DNA from: Bacteroidales bacterium UBA4243
Lineage (GTDB): Bacteria; Bacteroidota; Bacteroidia; Bacteroidales; F082
Direction of reading: 5' to 3'
Assembly: GCA_002396205.1 (NCBI GenBank)
Contig: DGXB01000038.1
Coordinates: forward strand, 1 to 28,557
Length of the DNA stretch: 28,557 nt
A program made the position numbers and the translations under genes. The notes under the pieces are model-generated. The model was not told where the DNA came from. It was given only the letters and a program-made list of their open reading frames with translations, and ran no database searches. Positions 1 to 7,644 of the stretch are shown in pieces; within the stretch, counting starts at the first letter, position 1, and each line of letters starts with the position of its first letter.

Positions 1-29
1 GATGCTCTGACCAACTGAGCTAAGGAGGC
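1..29 (-). tRNA. tRNA, 5' part only (isotype not determinable)
   Basis: Read on the minus strand, the first 29 bases give a typical tRNA 5' end: a 7-nt acceptor strand GCCTCCT, T8 A9, a D-stem GCTC, a D-loop AGTTGGTCA, the D-stem return GAGC and the start of the anticodon stem. The molecule starts at 29 and runs off the left edge of the window, so the anticodon is not visible. A consensus Bacteroidota promoter lies just upstream on the same strand (67-96). Confidence 0.85.
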
Positions 30-66
30 TGCACAATGTCACAGAACTTATCTCTGTTTGCGGTTG

Positions 67-96
67 CAAAAGTACAGCTTTTTTCATTACCCACAA
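67..96 (-). promoter_or_regulatory. Promoter for the tRNA
   Basis: On the minus strand a TTG (-33 element, 94-96) is followed by a 19-nt spacer and TACTTTTG (-7 element, 67-74). This matches the Bacteroidota sigma pattern TTG-N19-TAnnTTTG. The expected start would give a leader of about 30 nt before the mature tRNA end at 29. Confidence 0.65.
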
Positions 97-187
97 CAGT
101 TTTCAACCAATTTTTTTCAAATATTTTCTATTTATCTGTAAATCAATGAGAAAAATTTCTACTATTATGATGCTTTTCGTCAAAGAA

Positions 188-219
188 TTGCCTTTGTATT
201 GAAATATTTCTTATCTTTG
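188..219 (+). promoter_or_regulatory. Candidate promoter for the PfkB kinase gene
   Basis: TATCTTTG at 212-219 fits the TAnnTTTG -7 element. A TTG at 188-190 lies 21 nt upstream and a TTTG at 193-196 lies 15 nt upstream, so the -33 choice is ambiguous. The predicted transcript would carry the palindromic repeat at 235-303 in its leader. Confidence 0.45.
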
Positions 220-234
220 CACAAATTATAGACC

Positions 235-303
235 GCTTCGTGCCTCGCAGTGACGCAACTGACACGCTTTGCGTCATTGCGAGGAGGAACGACGAAGCAA
301 TCC
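235..303. repeat. Dispersed imperfect palindrome (GCGTCATTGCGAGG type)
   Basis: A left arm (235-256: GCTTCGT, then CCTCGCAGTGACGC) and a right arm (271-298: GCGTCATTGCGAGG, then ACGAAGC) are inverted copies. They pair with one mismatch and a bulge of about six bases around a 14-nt loop. The right arm runs into GAAGCAATCC, the form I recall for a palindromic element found in many bacterial genomes; that recognition is from memory. It occupies the leader of the downstream kinase gene. The rest of the 30-338 gap holds AT-rich sequence, the two promoters and three TTAAATC copies near 312-334. Confidence 0.6.
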
Positions 304-338
304 ATAGAATCTTTAAATCTTAAATCCTTAAATCCACA

Positions 339-1313
339 ATGAAGAAAATACTTGGCATCGGGAGCGCTTTGGTCGACATCCTGACACAAATTCCCAACGA
401 TCAAATCCTCAAAGAACTCAACCTTCCCAAGGGCGGCATGACATACGTTGATGCCAAAACTTCAGTCGAAATCGGGGAAAAAATCGCCCACATCGGCAGC
501 CAAATGGCCTCTGGCGGCTCGGCGGCCAACACGATGAGCGGACTGGCCCGTCTCGGCATCGAAGCGGGCTTCCTCAGCAAGATAGGCACCGACGAAGTGG
601 GCGAGTTCTTCAAGAAACAGATGGTGGAAACCAACGTGAAGCCCCAGTTGCTGACCTCGGCAACGCCCTCGGGTCGCGTCATCGCCATGGTGACCCCCGA
701 TGGCGAGCGCACCTTCGCCACCTGCCTCGGCGCAGCAGCCGAGATGCATGCCGACGACATCCGCCCCGAACTCTTCGACGGATGGGACATCTTCTACGTG
801 GAAGGCTACCTCGTGGCCAACCCCTCGATGCTCCGCAAAGCCATCGAAACGGCCAAAGAAAAAGGCATGACCATCGCCATCGACATGGCCAGCTACAACG
901 TGGTGGAAGAAAACCGCGACTTCATGCTCGACCTCATCAACAACTACGTCGACATCGTCTTCGCCAACGAAAAAGAAGCCTTCGCGCTGACTGGAATGGA
1001 ACCCGAAGCAGCCTTGCATTTCATCGCCGAGCGTTGCCAAATCGCGGTGGTGAAGGTGGGTGCCAAAGGCGCTTTCGTACAACGAGGCAACGAAATGGTG
1101 ACCATTCCACCATTGGAAGCCGATGTGGTCGACACCACAGGCGCAGGCGACATGTGGGCCGCCGGTTTCCTCGCCGGACTCGTCAAAGGCGAAAATTTGG
1201 AGAAATGCGGCATGATGGGAGCCATCGTGGCCAAAAACATCATCGAGGTAGTCGGCGCTAAGATGGATGACACGCGCTGGAACGACATCCACAAAGCCAT
1301 CGCACTTTTGTAG
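339..1313 (+). CDS. PfkB-family sugar/nucleoside kinase (adenosine kinase-like)
   Basis: A 324-residue ribokinase-fold (PfkB) kinase that transfers phosphate from ATP to a sugar or nucleoside hydroxyl in the cytoplasm. The first PfkB signature is GGSAANT at residues 59-65, in the substrate lid region. The second is DTTGAGD at 265-271, where the last Asp is the expected catalytic base and GAG forms the anion hole. The length is normal for the family. Bacteroidota homologues are usually labelled adenosine kinase or carbohydrate kinase, and sequence alone does not settle the substrate. The start is the only in-frame ATG before the conserved MKKILGIGSALVD start. Its own promoter candidate is at 188-219, and the EF-G paralogue that follows has a separate promoter. 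Confidence 0.9.
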   Translation: MKKILGIGSALVDILTQIPNDQILKELNLPKGGMTYVDAKTSVEIGEKIAHIGSQMASGGSAANTMSGLARLGIEAGFLSKIGTDEVGEFFKKQMVETNVKPQLLTSATPSGRVIAMVTPDGERTFATCLGAAAEMHADDIRPELFDGWDIFYVEGYLVANPSMLRKAIETAKEKGMTIAIDMASYNVVEENRDFMLDLINNYVDIVFANEKEAFALTGMEPEAALHFIAERCQIAVVKVGAKGAFVQRGNEMVTIPPLEADVVDTTGAGDMWAAGFLAGLVKGENLEKCGMMGAIVAKNIIEVVGAKMDDTRWNDIHKAIALL

Positions 1314-1342
1314 GTTTTGTGACAATAATAAGCGTTTTTTGG

Positions 1343-1372
1343 TTGAAGGTAATGTTATTTTTTGTACCTTTG
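1343..1372 (+). promoter_or_regulatory. Promoter of the EF-G paralogue
   Basis: TTG at 1343-1345, a 19-nt spacer and TACCTTTG at 1365-1372 match the Bacteroidota consensus. The leader of about 55 nt contains a perfect 14-bp palindrome (TTTTTCGCGAAAAA, 1387-1400). A TGTGA half-site lies upstream at 1318-1322. Confidence 0.6.
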
Positions 1373-1432
1373 CGCCCACTATAGTATTTTTCGCGAAAAA
1401 CAAATATTTAATAATTAGCTAGTTAGATAACA

Positions 1433-3568
1433 ATGAAGGAATTCCAGACAAAAGACATCCGCAACGTTGCCCTCATCGGCGCAGCAAAATCGGGTAAGAC
1501 CACCCTTGCCGAAAACATGCTTTTCGAAGGCAAGCTCATCAACAGAAAAGGTAGCACCGACGAGAAAAACACCGTGTCAGACTACCGTCCCATCGAAATG
1601 GAGCGCCAAATCTCCGTGAACGCCTCCATGATGTACACCATCTACAACGACAAGAAGATCAACATCTTGGACACTCCTGGCTTCAGCGACTTCTCAGGCG
1701 ACATCGTCAGCTGCCTCTATGCTGCCGACATGGCCGTGTGCACCGTCAACGCACAGTCGGGTGTTGAAGCCACCACCGAGAACGCCTGGCGCCACGCTGC
1801 CAACACCAACAAGCCCGTTGTGTTCTTCATGAACCAACTCGACCACAGCAACGCCAACTTCGACAACGCCATCCGCGAACTGAAGGAATACTTTGGCGAC
1901 AAGGTCACGCCCATCCAATATCCCGTGAACGCCGGTGAGGACTTCAACGCCGTCATCGACTTGATTATGATGAAGATGCTGGTCTTCAAGAACGGCAACG
2001 GTGCCCCTGAAATCCAGGACATCCCCGCCTCAGAGATGGCCAAGGCCGAAGAGCTGCACAACAACCTCATCGAGCACGCCGCCGAAGGCGAAGAGGCCCT
2101 GATGGAGAAGTTCTTCGAAGAGATGACCCTGAGCGAAGAAGACATGGAACGCGGTATCCACCTCGGTATCGTCAACCGTGAGATGTTCCCCGTCATTTGC
2201 GGCGCTGCCAAGCGCGGCGTGGGCGTCACCCGCTTGATGGACTTCCTCATCAACGCCTGCCCGTCGCCTGCCGACATGCCCGCCATCAAGGCCAACAACG
2301 GACAAGAGTTCCACAACAGCAACGACGACCCCACCGCCATGTTCATCTTCAAGGTGACCACCGAGCAGAACCTCGGCGACGTGGCTTGGATGCGTGTCTT
2401 CGGTGGCACGGTCAGCAAGAGCCAAGACCTCATCAACCCGCGCACGGGCAACAAGGAGCGCATCTCGCAGCTGCTTGCCTTCCGCGGCAAGAACCGCGAG
2501 GAAGTCGAGAAAGTCAACGCTGGCGACATCATCTGCACCATCAAGCTGAAGGACGGCCGCATCGGCGACACTTTGGCCGACGCCAAGGCCGGCGAAGCCA
2601 TCTTCCCCGAAATCCCGTTCCCGACCCCGATCTTCTCCATCGCAGTCAAGGCCGTCAACTCGCAGGAAGACGAAAAGCTCGGCACCATCCTCAACGACAT
2701 GCACAAGACCGACCCGACCGTCATCGCCGGCATGTCGCGCGAATTGCGCCAAAACATCCTGCAATGCCAAGGCGAATACCACTTCAACACCCTGAAATGG
2801 TACTTCGACAATGTATATAAAATCGCCATCGAGACGGCTTCGCCGAAGATCCCGTATCGTGAGACCATCACCAAGAGCGCAAGCGCCAGCTACCGTCACA
2901 AGAAACAATCCGGTGGTAGCGGTCAGTTCGGTGAGGTGCACATGCAACTGGCTCCTTACTTCGAGGGTTACACCGACCCGAGCGAACTGCAGGTGCGCGA
3001 CAAGCAAGAGTACGAACTGCCTTGGGGCGGCAAGCTCATCTTCGCCAACTGCGTCGTGGGTGGTGCCATCGATGCCCGCTTCATGCCCGCCATCCTGAAA
3101 GGCGTCAACGAACGCCTTGAGCAAGGCCCGCTGACGGGTTCCTACGCCCGCGACATCATCGTCTACATCTACGACGGTAAGATGCACCCGGTCGACTCCA
3201 ACGAAATGGCCTTCAAGATTGCCGGTCGTATGGCCTTCAGCGCTGCCTTCAAGAACGCCGGCCCGAAGATCATGGAACCCATCTACGACCTCGACGTGCG
3301 CATGCCCGCCGACCTCATGGGTGCCGTGATGACCGACCTGCAAGGCCGCCGCGCCATCGTCATGGGCATGGACAGCGACCACAACTACCAGACCATCCAC
3401 GCCAAGGTGCCGTTGGCCGAGATGGACCGTTATTCAACCTCGCTGAGCTCGCTCACCTCGGGCCGTGGCACCTTCACGATGAAGTATGCTGAATACCAGC
3501 AAGTGCCCACCGACGTGCAGAACCGCCTCCTCAAGGAGTACGAAGAGAGCCAGAAGGAAGAAGAATAA
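1433..3568 (+). CDS. fusA2: EF-G2-type elongation factor G paralogue with altered GTPase motifs
   Basis: A 711-residue EF-G-like protein acting on the ribosome in tRNA-mRNA translocation. The P-loop GAAKSGKT is at 16-23. Switch I reads RQIS at 58-61 where EF-G has RGIT. Switch II reads DTPGF at 80-84, with Phe where the catalytic His sits. The G4 motif is NQLD (134-137) instead of NKxD. The ribosome-contacting parts are better kept: the domain IV loop QSGGSGQFG (492-500) and the second tip loop with His585 in the MHPVDSNEMAF segment. Bacteroides has a described second EF-G that lacks GTPase activity and supports gut colonisation, and I infer that this is its orthologue. It has its own promoter and is followed by a strong terminator. 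A conventional EF-G should exist elsewhere in the genome. Confidence 0.88.
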   Translation: MKEFQTKDIRNVALIGAAKSGKTTLAENMLFEGKLINRKGSTDEKNTVSDYRPIEMERQISVNASMMYTIYNDKKINILDTPGFSDFSGDIVSCLYAADMAVCTVNAQSGVEATTENAWRHAANTNKPVVFFMNQLDHSNANFDNAIRELKEYFGDKVTPIQYPVNAGEDFNAVIDLIMMKMLVFKNGNGAPEIQDIPASEMAKAEELHNNLIEHAAEGEEALMEKFFEEMTLSEEDMERGIHLGIVNREMFPVICGAAKRGVGVTRLMDFLINACPSPADMPAIKANNGQEFHNSNDDPTAMFIFKVTTEQNLGDVAWMRVFGGTVSKSQDLINPRTGNKERISQLLAFRGKNREEVEKVNAGDIICTIKLKDGRIGDTLADAKAGEAIFPEIPFPTPIFSIAVKAVNSQEDEKLGTILNDMHKTDPTVIAGMSRELRQNILQCQGEYHFNTLKWYFDNVYKIAIETASPKIPYRETITKSASASYRHKKQSGGSGQFGEVHMQLAPYFEGYTDPSELQVRDKQEYELPWGGKLIFANCVVGGAIDARFMPAILKGVNERLEQGPLTGSYARDIIVYIYDGKMHPVDSNEMAFKIAGRMAFSAAFKNAGPKIMEPIYDLDVRMPADLMGAVMTDLQGRRAIVMGMDSDHNYQTIHAKVPLAEMDRYSTSLSSLTSGRGTFTMKYAEYQQVPTDVQNRLLKEYEESQKEEE

Positions 3569-3606
3569 AAAGAACAGAGTATTTTTTCATAAGTATTGCA
3601 TTTTTT

Positions 3607-3641
3607 CCCCGCCGCAGAAAAAATTGCGGCGGGGTTTTTTT
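3607..3641 (+). terminator. Rho-independent terminator after the EF-G paralogue
   Basis: A perfect 10-bp GC-rich stem (3607-3616 with 3625-3634), an 8-nt A-rich loop and a 7-T tract at 3635-3641, starting 38 nt past the EF-G stop codon. The T tract is on the plus-strand side only, so it terminates plus-strand transcription and is a weak candidate for the convergent lutB-like gene. Confidence 0.9.
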
Positions 3642-3724
3642 ACTTTTGCGGACATGAAACGGTGAATTCTCCAAGATTGGTGTCAACTTCAATTCATCGA
3701 CGCGAAAAATCGACGGTTGGAAAA

Positions 3725-5092
3725 TCAAAGATTCCGCTCACGCCACTGCTGGCTGAACGACTTGGAGGCAAACTCGGGTAGAGCTTTGTCGCCCCATAAC
3801 GGCGCAAAGAAACGCTTCAGCTGCAATTTCTTGATAAAGAGCGGACTGTCCATCTTCTTGCGCGACTTGCAGTTCCAAATCATCGTCTTCAACAAGGCAT
3901 CGTAACGCGAATTGCCCGTTTTCTCCGTGATGGCCAAATGACGGTTCTCGATGATCAAGTCGTCCAACGGAATCTTGACAGGACAAATCTCAACGCATTT
4001 GCCACACAAGGCACAAGCCGAATTGAGGTAGTTGAAGTCCTCCAAACCCTCCATCAACGGGGTCATCACCGTGCCTACAGGCCCGATATGATGCGTGCCA
4101 TAGGTATAGCCGCCAACATTCTTGTAGACCGGACACACGCTGACACAAGCACCACAATGGAGGCACGACATCACCTTGCGCTGCTTCTCGTGCGAAAGCA
4201 ACTCCGAACGGTTGTTGTCCAAAAGGATCACATACATCTGTTCGGGACCGTTGCCTTTCTTGGCCGGACCAAAGGTGATGCTGTTGAAGGCCGCCATGCT
4301 TTGCCCTGTGGCATGAAGCGACGTCAAAGGAAGCAAAACACTCAGGTCGTCGATGTTGGGAATCACCTTGGCGATGCCTGCCACCACAATGTGCACCCGC
4401 GCCATCGAAGTGGATTTCAGTATGTTGCCTTCGTTTTCGGTGAGCACTACACCGCCTGTGTCCGACAACAAGAAATTGGCTCCAGTGATGCAAATCGGCA
4501 CGTCTTGCGTCTCGATTCCCACCTGATGGCGCACAAAGTTGACCATCTGCTTTGCCGAACTGTCGGGCTTCAGCTTGAACGATTCGGTCAAGATGGCATT
4601 GTTTTCCTCCTTCGAGAGATGGATGGACGGCGCCACCGGATGATAAGCCCGACGTTGTCCTTTTTGCAGCACGAAACGCGCCACTTGTGTCTCCACCACA
4701 CGGATGTTCTTCTTCCCCAAAAAGCCGTTCAGCTCAATCTCGTCGAGCACGGTGGAGTTGGAACGCGAAATGGCGTTGGCCTTCTCCTTGCGGATGAGGT
4801 CGTAAATCATGGTCAAGGCATCGTCGGCATTGCGCGCCCAGAGCACCTTGCCACCGTTTTCATTAAAATGCGTCTCAAAGTCGACCAAAAGCTTCTCCAA
4901 ACCCAACAGCGACTTGTTGCGGAGGGTGTAGGCACGCTGCTTCTCCAATTCAAGGTTGCGGTAGTTCACCTTGCCTTTGGCAAAATTCTGCTCACAACAG
5001 CCTGTGCTGTAGTTGATTTTCTGCCAATGTTCCTCATCGAACGCCAAGGCGCAGCCTTCCTTGAATGTGGTCTTTGGGTCACTCATCATCAT
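3725..5092 (-). CDS. lutB: LutB-like iron-sulfur protein (LUD domain, two 4Fe-4S motifs)
   Basis: A 455-residue cytoplasmic iron-sulfur protein of the lactate-utilisation LutB family. In the known system LutA, LutB and LutC together oxidise L-lactate to pyruvate. The N-terminal two thirds is the LUD domain (about 60-300). Two ferredoxin-type clusters follow: Cys310, 313, 316 and 320, and Cys360, 363, 366 and 370, each with a following Pro. The gene starts with three consecutive Met codons. The first ATG overlaps the rpiB stop codon (ATGA), which suggests translational coupling. No lutA (Cys-rich CCG protein) or lutC lies beside it in this window, so the function is inferred from the family. 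Homologues that work alone or with other partners are possible. Confidence 0.85.
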   Translation of the reverse strand: MMMSDPKTTFKEGCALAFDEEHWQKINYSTGCCEQNFAKGKVNYRNLELEKQRAYTLRNKSLLGLEKLLVDFETHFNENGGKVLWARNADDALTMIYDLIRKEKANAISRSNSTVLDEIELNGFLGKKNIRVVETQVARFVLQKGQRRAYHPVAPSIHLSKEENNAILTESFKLKPDSSAKQMVNFVRHQVGIETQDVPICITGANFLLSDTGGVVLTENEGNILKSTSMARVHIVVAGIAKVIPNIDDLSVLLPLTSLHATGQSMAAFNSITFGPAKKGNGPEQMYVILLDNNRSELLSHEKQRKVMSCLHCGACVSVCPVYKNVGGYTYGTHHIGPVGTVMTPLMEGLEDFNYLNSACALCGKCVEICPVKIPLDDLIIENRHLAITEKTGNSRYDALLKTMIWNCKSRKKMDSPLFIKKLQLKRFFAPLWGDKALPEFASKSFSQQWRERNL

Positions 5093-5535
5093 GGTTTTTC
5101 GGTGGGTTCTATCTTTTCGACGCGCCGCGTGTGACGACCGCCTTCAAAATCGGTATGCAAAAAAGCCTGCACCATCTCCCAAGCCAACTCGTTGGGAATG
5201 AAGCGACCAGGCAATGACAAAATGTTGGCGTCGTTGTGTTGGCGGGCCAGCTTGGCCAATTCCACGTTCCAGCACAAGGCGGCACGCACGCCATGGTGAT
5301 GGTTGGCCGTCATCTGGGCACCGTTGCCGCTGCCGCAAAGGATGATGCCAAGCGGATATTCGCCATGCTCGATGGCCGACGCCAATGGGTGGATCATGTC
5401 GGGATAGTCGACGCTTTCGGTGCTGTGGGTACCATAATCCTTGACCTTGTAGCCGGCTTCCTCCAGTTTTCCAATTAAAAACTGCTTCATCTCAAAGCCG
5501 CCATGGTCGCTCGCTATAGGTATGATGTTTTCCAT
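5089..5535 (-). CDS. rpiB: Ribose 5-phosphate isomerase B
   Basis: A 148-residue enzyme of the RpiB/LacAB family that interconverts ribose 5-phosphate and ribulose 5-phosphate in the non-oxidative pentose phosphate pathway. The substrate loop SDHGG is at residues 9-13. The active-site segment LCGSGNGAQMTANHHHG carries the general-base Cys67. RQHNDANILSLPGR (98-111) carries the conserved His and Asn. The length matches E. coli RpiB. I start the gene at the ATG giving MENIIPIASDHGG; an in-frame ATG ten codons upstream (5565) adds an unconserved tail and overlaps the -7 box at 5563-5570. It is the first gene of a two-gene minus-strand unit with the lutB-like gene. Confidence 0.93.
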   Translation of the reverse strand: MENIIPIASDHGGFEMKQFLIGKLEEAGYKVKDYGTHSTESVDYPDMIHPLASAIEHGEYPLGIILCGSGNGAQMTANHHHGVRAALCWNVELAKLARQHNDANILSLPGRFIPNELAWEMVQAFLHTDFEGGRHTRRVEKIEPTEKP

Positions 5536-5562
5536 TTTTCCAGTTGTTGATAATTCAATTCG

Positions 5563-5570
5563 CAAAATTA
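5563..5570 (-). promoter_or_regulatory. -7 element for rpiB-lutB
   Basis: TAATTTTG on the minus strand fits TAnnTTTG and lies 28 nt before the chosen rpiB start. No clear TTTG -33 element is seen at the usual spacing. Confidence 0.4.
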
Positions 5571-6077
5571 CATATTTTCATCACGCGCCACCGCCATATT
5601 TCACTATTTCTGAAACACTTACCCGTCAACGAAAAATCAACAATTTTGAAGTAATTATTTGATTTCCAAATTGTTATTGAGTTATCAACAGTCGTTTTGT
5701 TGATAACTTTTTCATTGAGGTGGATAAAAACGGTGTGTTGAATATTCAACATTATTTCAACCCAATAACACGGCAGAATCAACACAAATTCAAAAAAACA
5801 GACCCTTTTTTACCCGATTTTTCATTTTTCAGCGAATAGCCGACAAGCCGTTGATGACCCTGAAAAAGAAACTTTTGGTCGTTTTTGGAAAGACATTCTC
5901 AAACTGGAAACCATTAATGCAAGAAATTTATCGAAAAGTTTTCAACCAATTCACAGCCTTATTAGCATCCTTATCATTCTTCATTAATTTAAAACTTTAA
6001 AAATAAAAAAATGAAATATTGATATTTGAAGTGTTGATAACTCGCGGCGATTTTTTTGCGAGAATGGGCGACGATGT

Positions 6078-6107
6078 TTCGCAATTGAGATAAAATGCCT
6101 AATTTTG
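6078..6107 (+). promoter_or_regulatory. Candidate promoter for the MORN-repeat gene
   Basis: TAATTTTG at 6100-6107 is a good -7 box, 19 nt before the start codon. A TTC at 6078-6080 with a 19-nt spacer is a one-mismatch -33 element. Confidence 0.4.
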
Positions 6108-6126
6108 ACCCGAATTTAGCAACAAA

Positions 6127-7641
6127 ATGAAGCACAAGATAAACGTTATAGTATTGGTTTTGATGGGTTTGCTGTTTAGCAACGAGATGTTTTCGCAAAC
6201 AGGCTACCAATCCTTCACCTATCCCAACGGTCAGGTGTCGAGCGAGGGAATGCTGCGCGATGGCAAGCCCGACGGCCTTTGGAAGACCTACTACGAGAGT
6301 GGCCAGCTGAAGTCGATAGGCAAGCGCACTGACTTCCTGCTCGACAGCACCTGGGTGTTTTTCCGTGAGAATGGTGACACAAGCCTCATCATCAACTACC
6401 GTAAGGACCTGAAAAACGGGCCGCGTTTCACTATCAGTGAAACCGAGGTGTTGATGGAGCCTTTCGTCAACGACGTGAAGCAAGGCGAGGGCAAACGTTT
6501 GGACCGAAAAGGCCGTGTCTTGCAGACGATGAATTTCGTCAACGGCTTCGAGGAAGGCGTTTCGCCCGTGTTCGACACCACGGGACTGCTGCGCGAGATT
6601 GTCACCTACCGCAAAGGCTTCGTGATGACCCGCGAGGCCTTGAACCGTTATGATCGCGAAGGCAAGAAACACGGCTATTGGAAGACTTTCTACGATGACT
6701 GGAGCTTGCACACCGAGTGTTATTATCGTCATGGTCTGCGCGACGGCTTCTACAAGGAATATGACGAGAAAGGCAACTTGAAGAAAATCACCAAGTTTGT
6801 GAACGATGTGGAACAGGTGCTCACTGCCGACCAGAAGCCCCTTGTGGTGCAACGCGAGTATTTTCCGAGCGGCAGGGTGAAGCGCGAGGCTTCGTTCCGC
6901 GACGGCAAGCGCGAAGGCGTGTGGCGCGAGTTTGACGAAGACGGCAACGTGATTAATTCGCAGACCTACCAAAAAGGCGCTTTGGTTGGACAGGGCATCG
7001 TTGGCACCGATGGCAAGCGTCGCGGCGAATACAAGGAGTTTTATCCCGACAGCACTTTGCGTGCCGAAGGCTTGTTTATTTACGGCTTGCGCTCGGGCGA
7101 ATGGAAGTTCTTCTACCACAACGGCAAGGTGCAGGAGGTGGGCAGCTACAAGGAAGGCCAGCCCGACGGCCCTTGGACGTGGTACTACGACAACGGACAG
7201 AAACAGATTGAGGAACAATTCTTTAAAGGCCAGCCTAACGGACCTTACAAGGAATACGACTCGAAAGGCAATGTCATCGTCAGCGGAACGTATTTCGATG
7301 GCATGAAGAACGGCAAGTGGACCGAGCAGATAGGCGACATGCGCAGCGAAGGCGAATACCGCAACGACAAGCAAGTGGGCGAGTGGACGTCGTACTACGA
7401 CAACGACAAGATGGCTTTCAAGGGCAAGTTCAACGCGGGCTATCCCGATGGCGAGCATTTCTATTACTATGAAAACGGCAAGTTGCGCGAGATTCAGGTT
7501 TATGCCGCAGGCGTGAAAAACGGCGACTGGAAGAAGTATTTGGACACGGGCGAGCTGTATTTCACCGTGACCTACAAGCAAGGCGCGGAGGTGAAATACG
7601 ACGGCGAGGCCTTGGATGATGACGAAATCATCAAGGAGTAA
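6127..7641 (+). CDS. Secreted MORN-variant (YwqK-like) repeat protein
   Basis: A 504-residue protein with a Sec signal peptide (residues 1-24, cleavage near FSQ/TG). It then consists almost wholly of MORN_2-type units of about 22-24 residues with the pattern Y-x-x-G-x-h-x-x-E-G-x-h-x-x-G-x-x-x-G-x-W. Clear copies start near residues 31, 55, 205, 245, 305, 328, 353, 377, 424 and 447. The N-terminal repeats are more diverged. The tail is acidic (EALDDDEIIKE). There is no lipobox Cys and no TM segment after the signal, so a periplasmic or cell-surface location is likely. Such repeats are often auto-annotated as YwqK-family antitoxins, but nothing here supports a toxin partner. The TPR/HTH gene starts 3 nt after the stop, so the two are probably co-transcribed. 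Confidence 0.8.
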   Translation: MKHKINVIVLVLMGLLFSNEMFSQTGYQSFTYPNGQVSSEGMLRDGKPDGLWKTYYESGQLKSIGKRTDFLLDSTWVFFRENGDTSLIINYRKDLKNGPRFTISETEVLMEPFVNDVKQGEGKRLDRKGRVLQTMNFVNGFEEGVSPVFDTTGLLREIVTYRKGFVMTREALNRYDREGKKHGYWKTFYDDWSLHTECYYRHGLRDGFYKEYDEKGNLKKITKFVNDVEQVLTADQKPLVVQREYFPSGRVKREASFRDGKREGVWREFDEDGNVINSQTYQKGALVGQGIVGTDGKRRGEYKEFYPDSTLRAEGLFIYGLRSGEWKFFYHNGKVQEVGSYKEGQPDGPWTWYYDNGQKQIEEQFFKGQPNGPYKEYDSKGNVIVSGTYFDGMKNGKWTEQIGDMRSEGEYRNDKQVGEWTSYYDNDKMAFKGKFNAGYPDGEHFYYYENGKLREIQVYAAGVKNGDWKKYLDTGELYFTVTYKQGAEVKYDGEALDDDEIIKE

Positions 7642-7644
7642 ATA

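Larger units (their letters stand above)
5536..6126. other. AT-rich divergent intergenic region with DnaA-box-like 9-mers and palindromes
   Basis: No credible gene lies in this 591-nt gap between divergent rpiB and the MORN gene. Four exact copies of the 9-mer TTATCAACA occur: minus strand 5545-5553, plus 5682-5690, minus 5698-5706 and minus 6032-6040. It is one base from the DnaA box TTATCCACA. A fifth near-match, TTATCCACC, is at 5719-5727 on the minus strand. Two copies form a perfect inverted repeat (5681-5690 with 5698-5707, 7-nt loop, T run after it). A 16-bp perfect palindrome TGTTGAATATTCAACA is at 5736-5751. More TCAACA hexamers are at 5637 and 5779. The region could be a replication origin or a multi-site operator. 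The same 9-mer also occurs inside genes near 9938 and 16895. Confidence 0.5.

Noticed and set aside
2030..3400. A 456-codon minus-strand frame inside the EF-G paralogue
   Set aside because: It is His/Val/Asp-rich, has no recognisable domain, and lies opposite a gene conserved along its whole length.
3641..3648. TACTTTTG -7-like box after the EF-G terminator
   Set aside because: It overlaps the terminator T tract, has no -33 partner that I could find, and no plus-strand gene follows.
6127..7641. Toxin-antitoxin interpretation of the YwqK-like protein
   Set aside because: YwqK antitoxin labels rest on repeat similarity. This protein is long and secreted, and its neighbour is a TPR/HTH protein, not a toxin.
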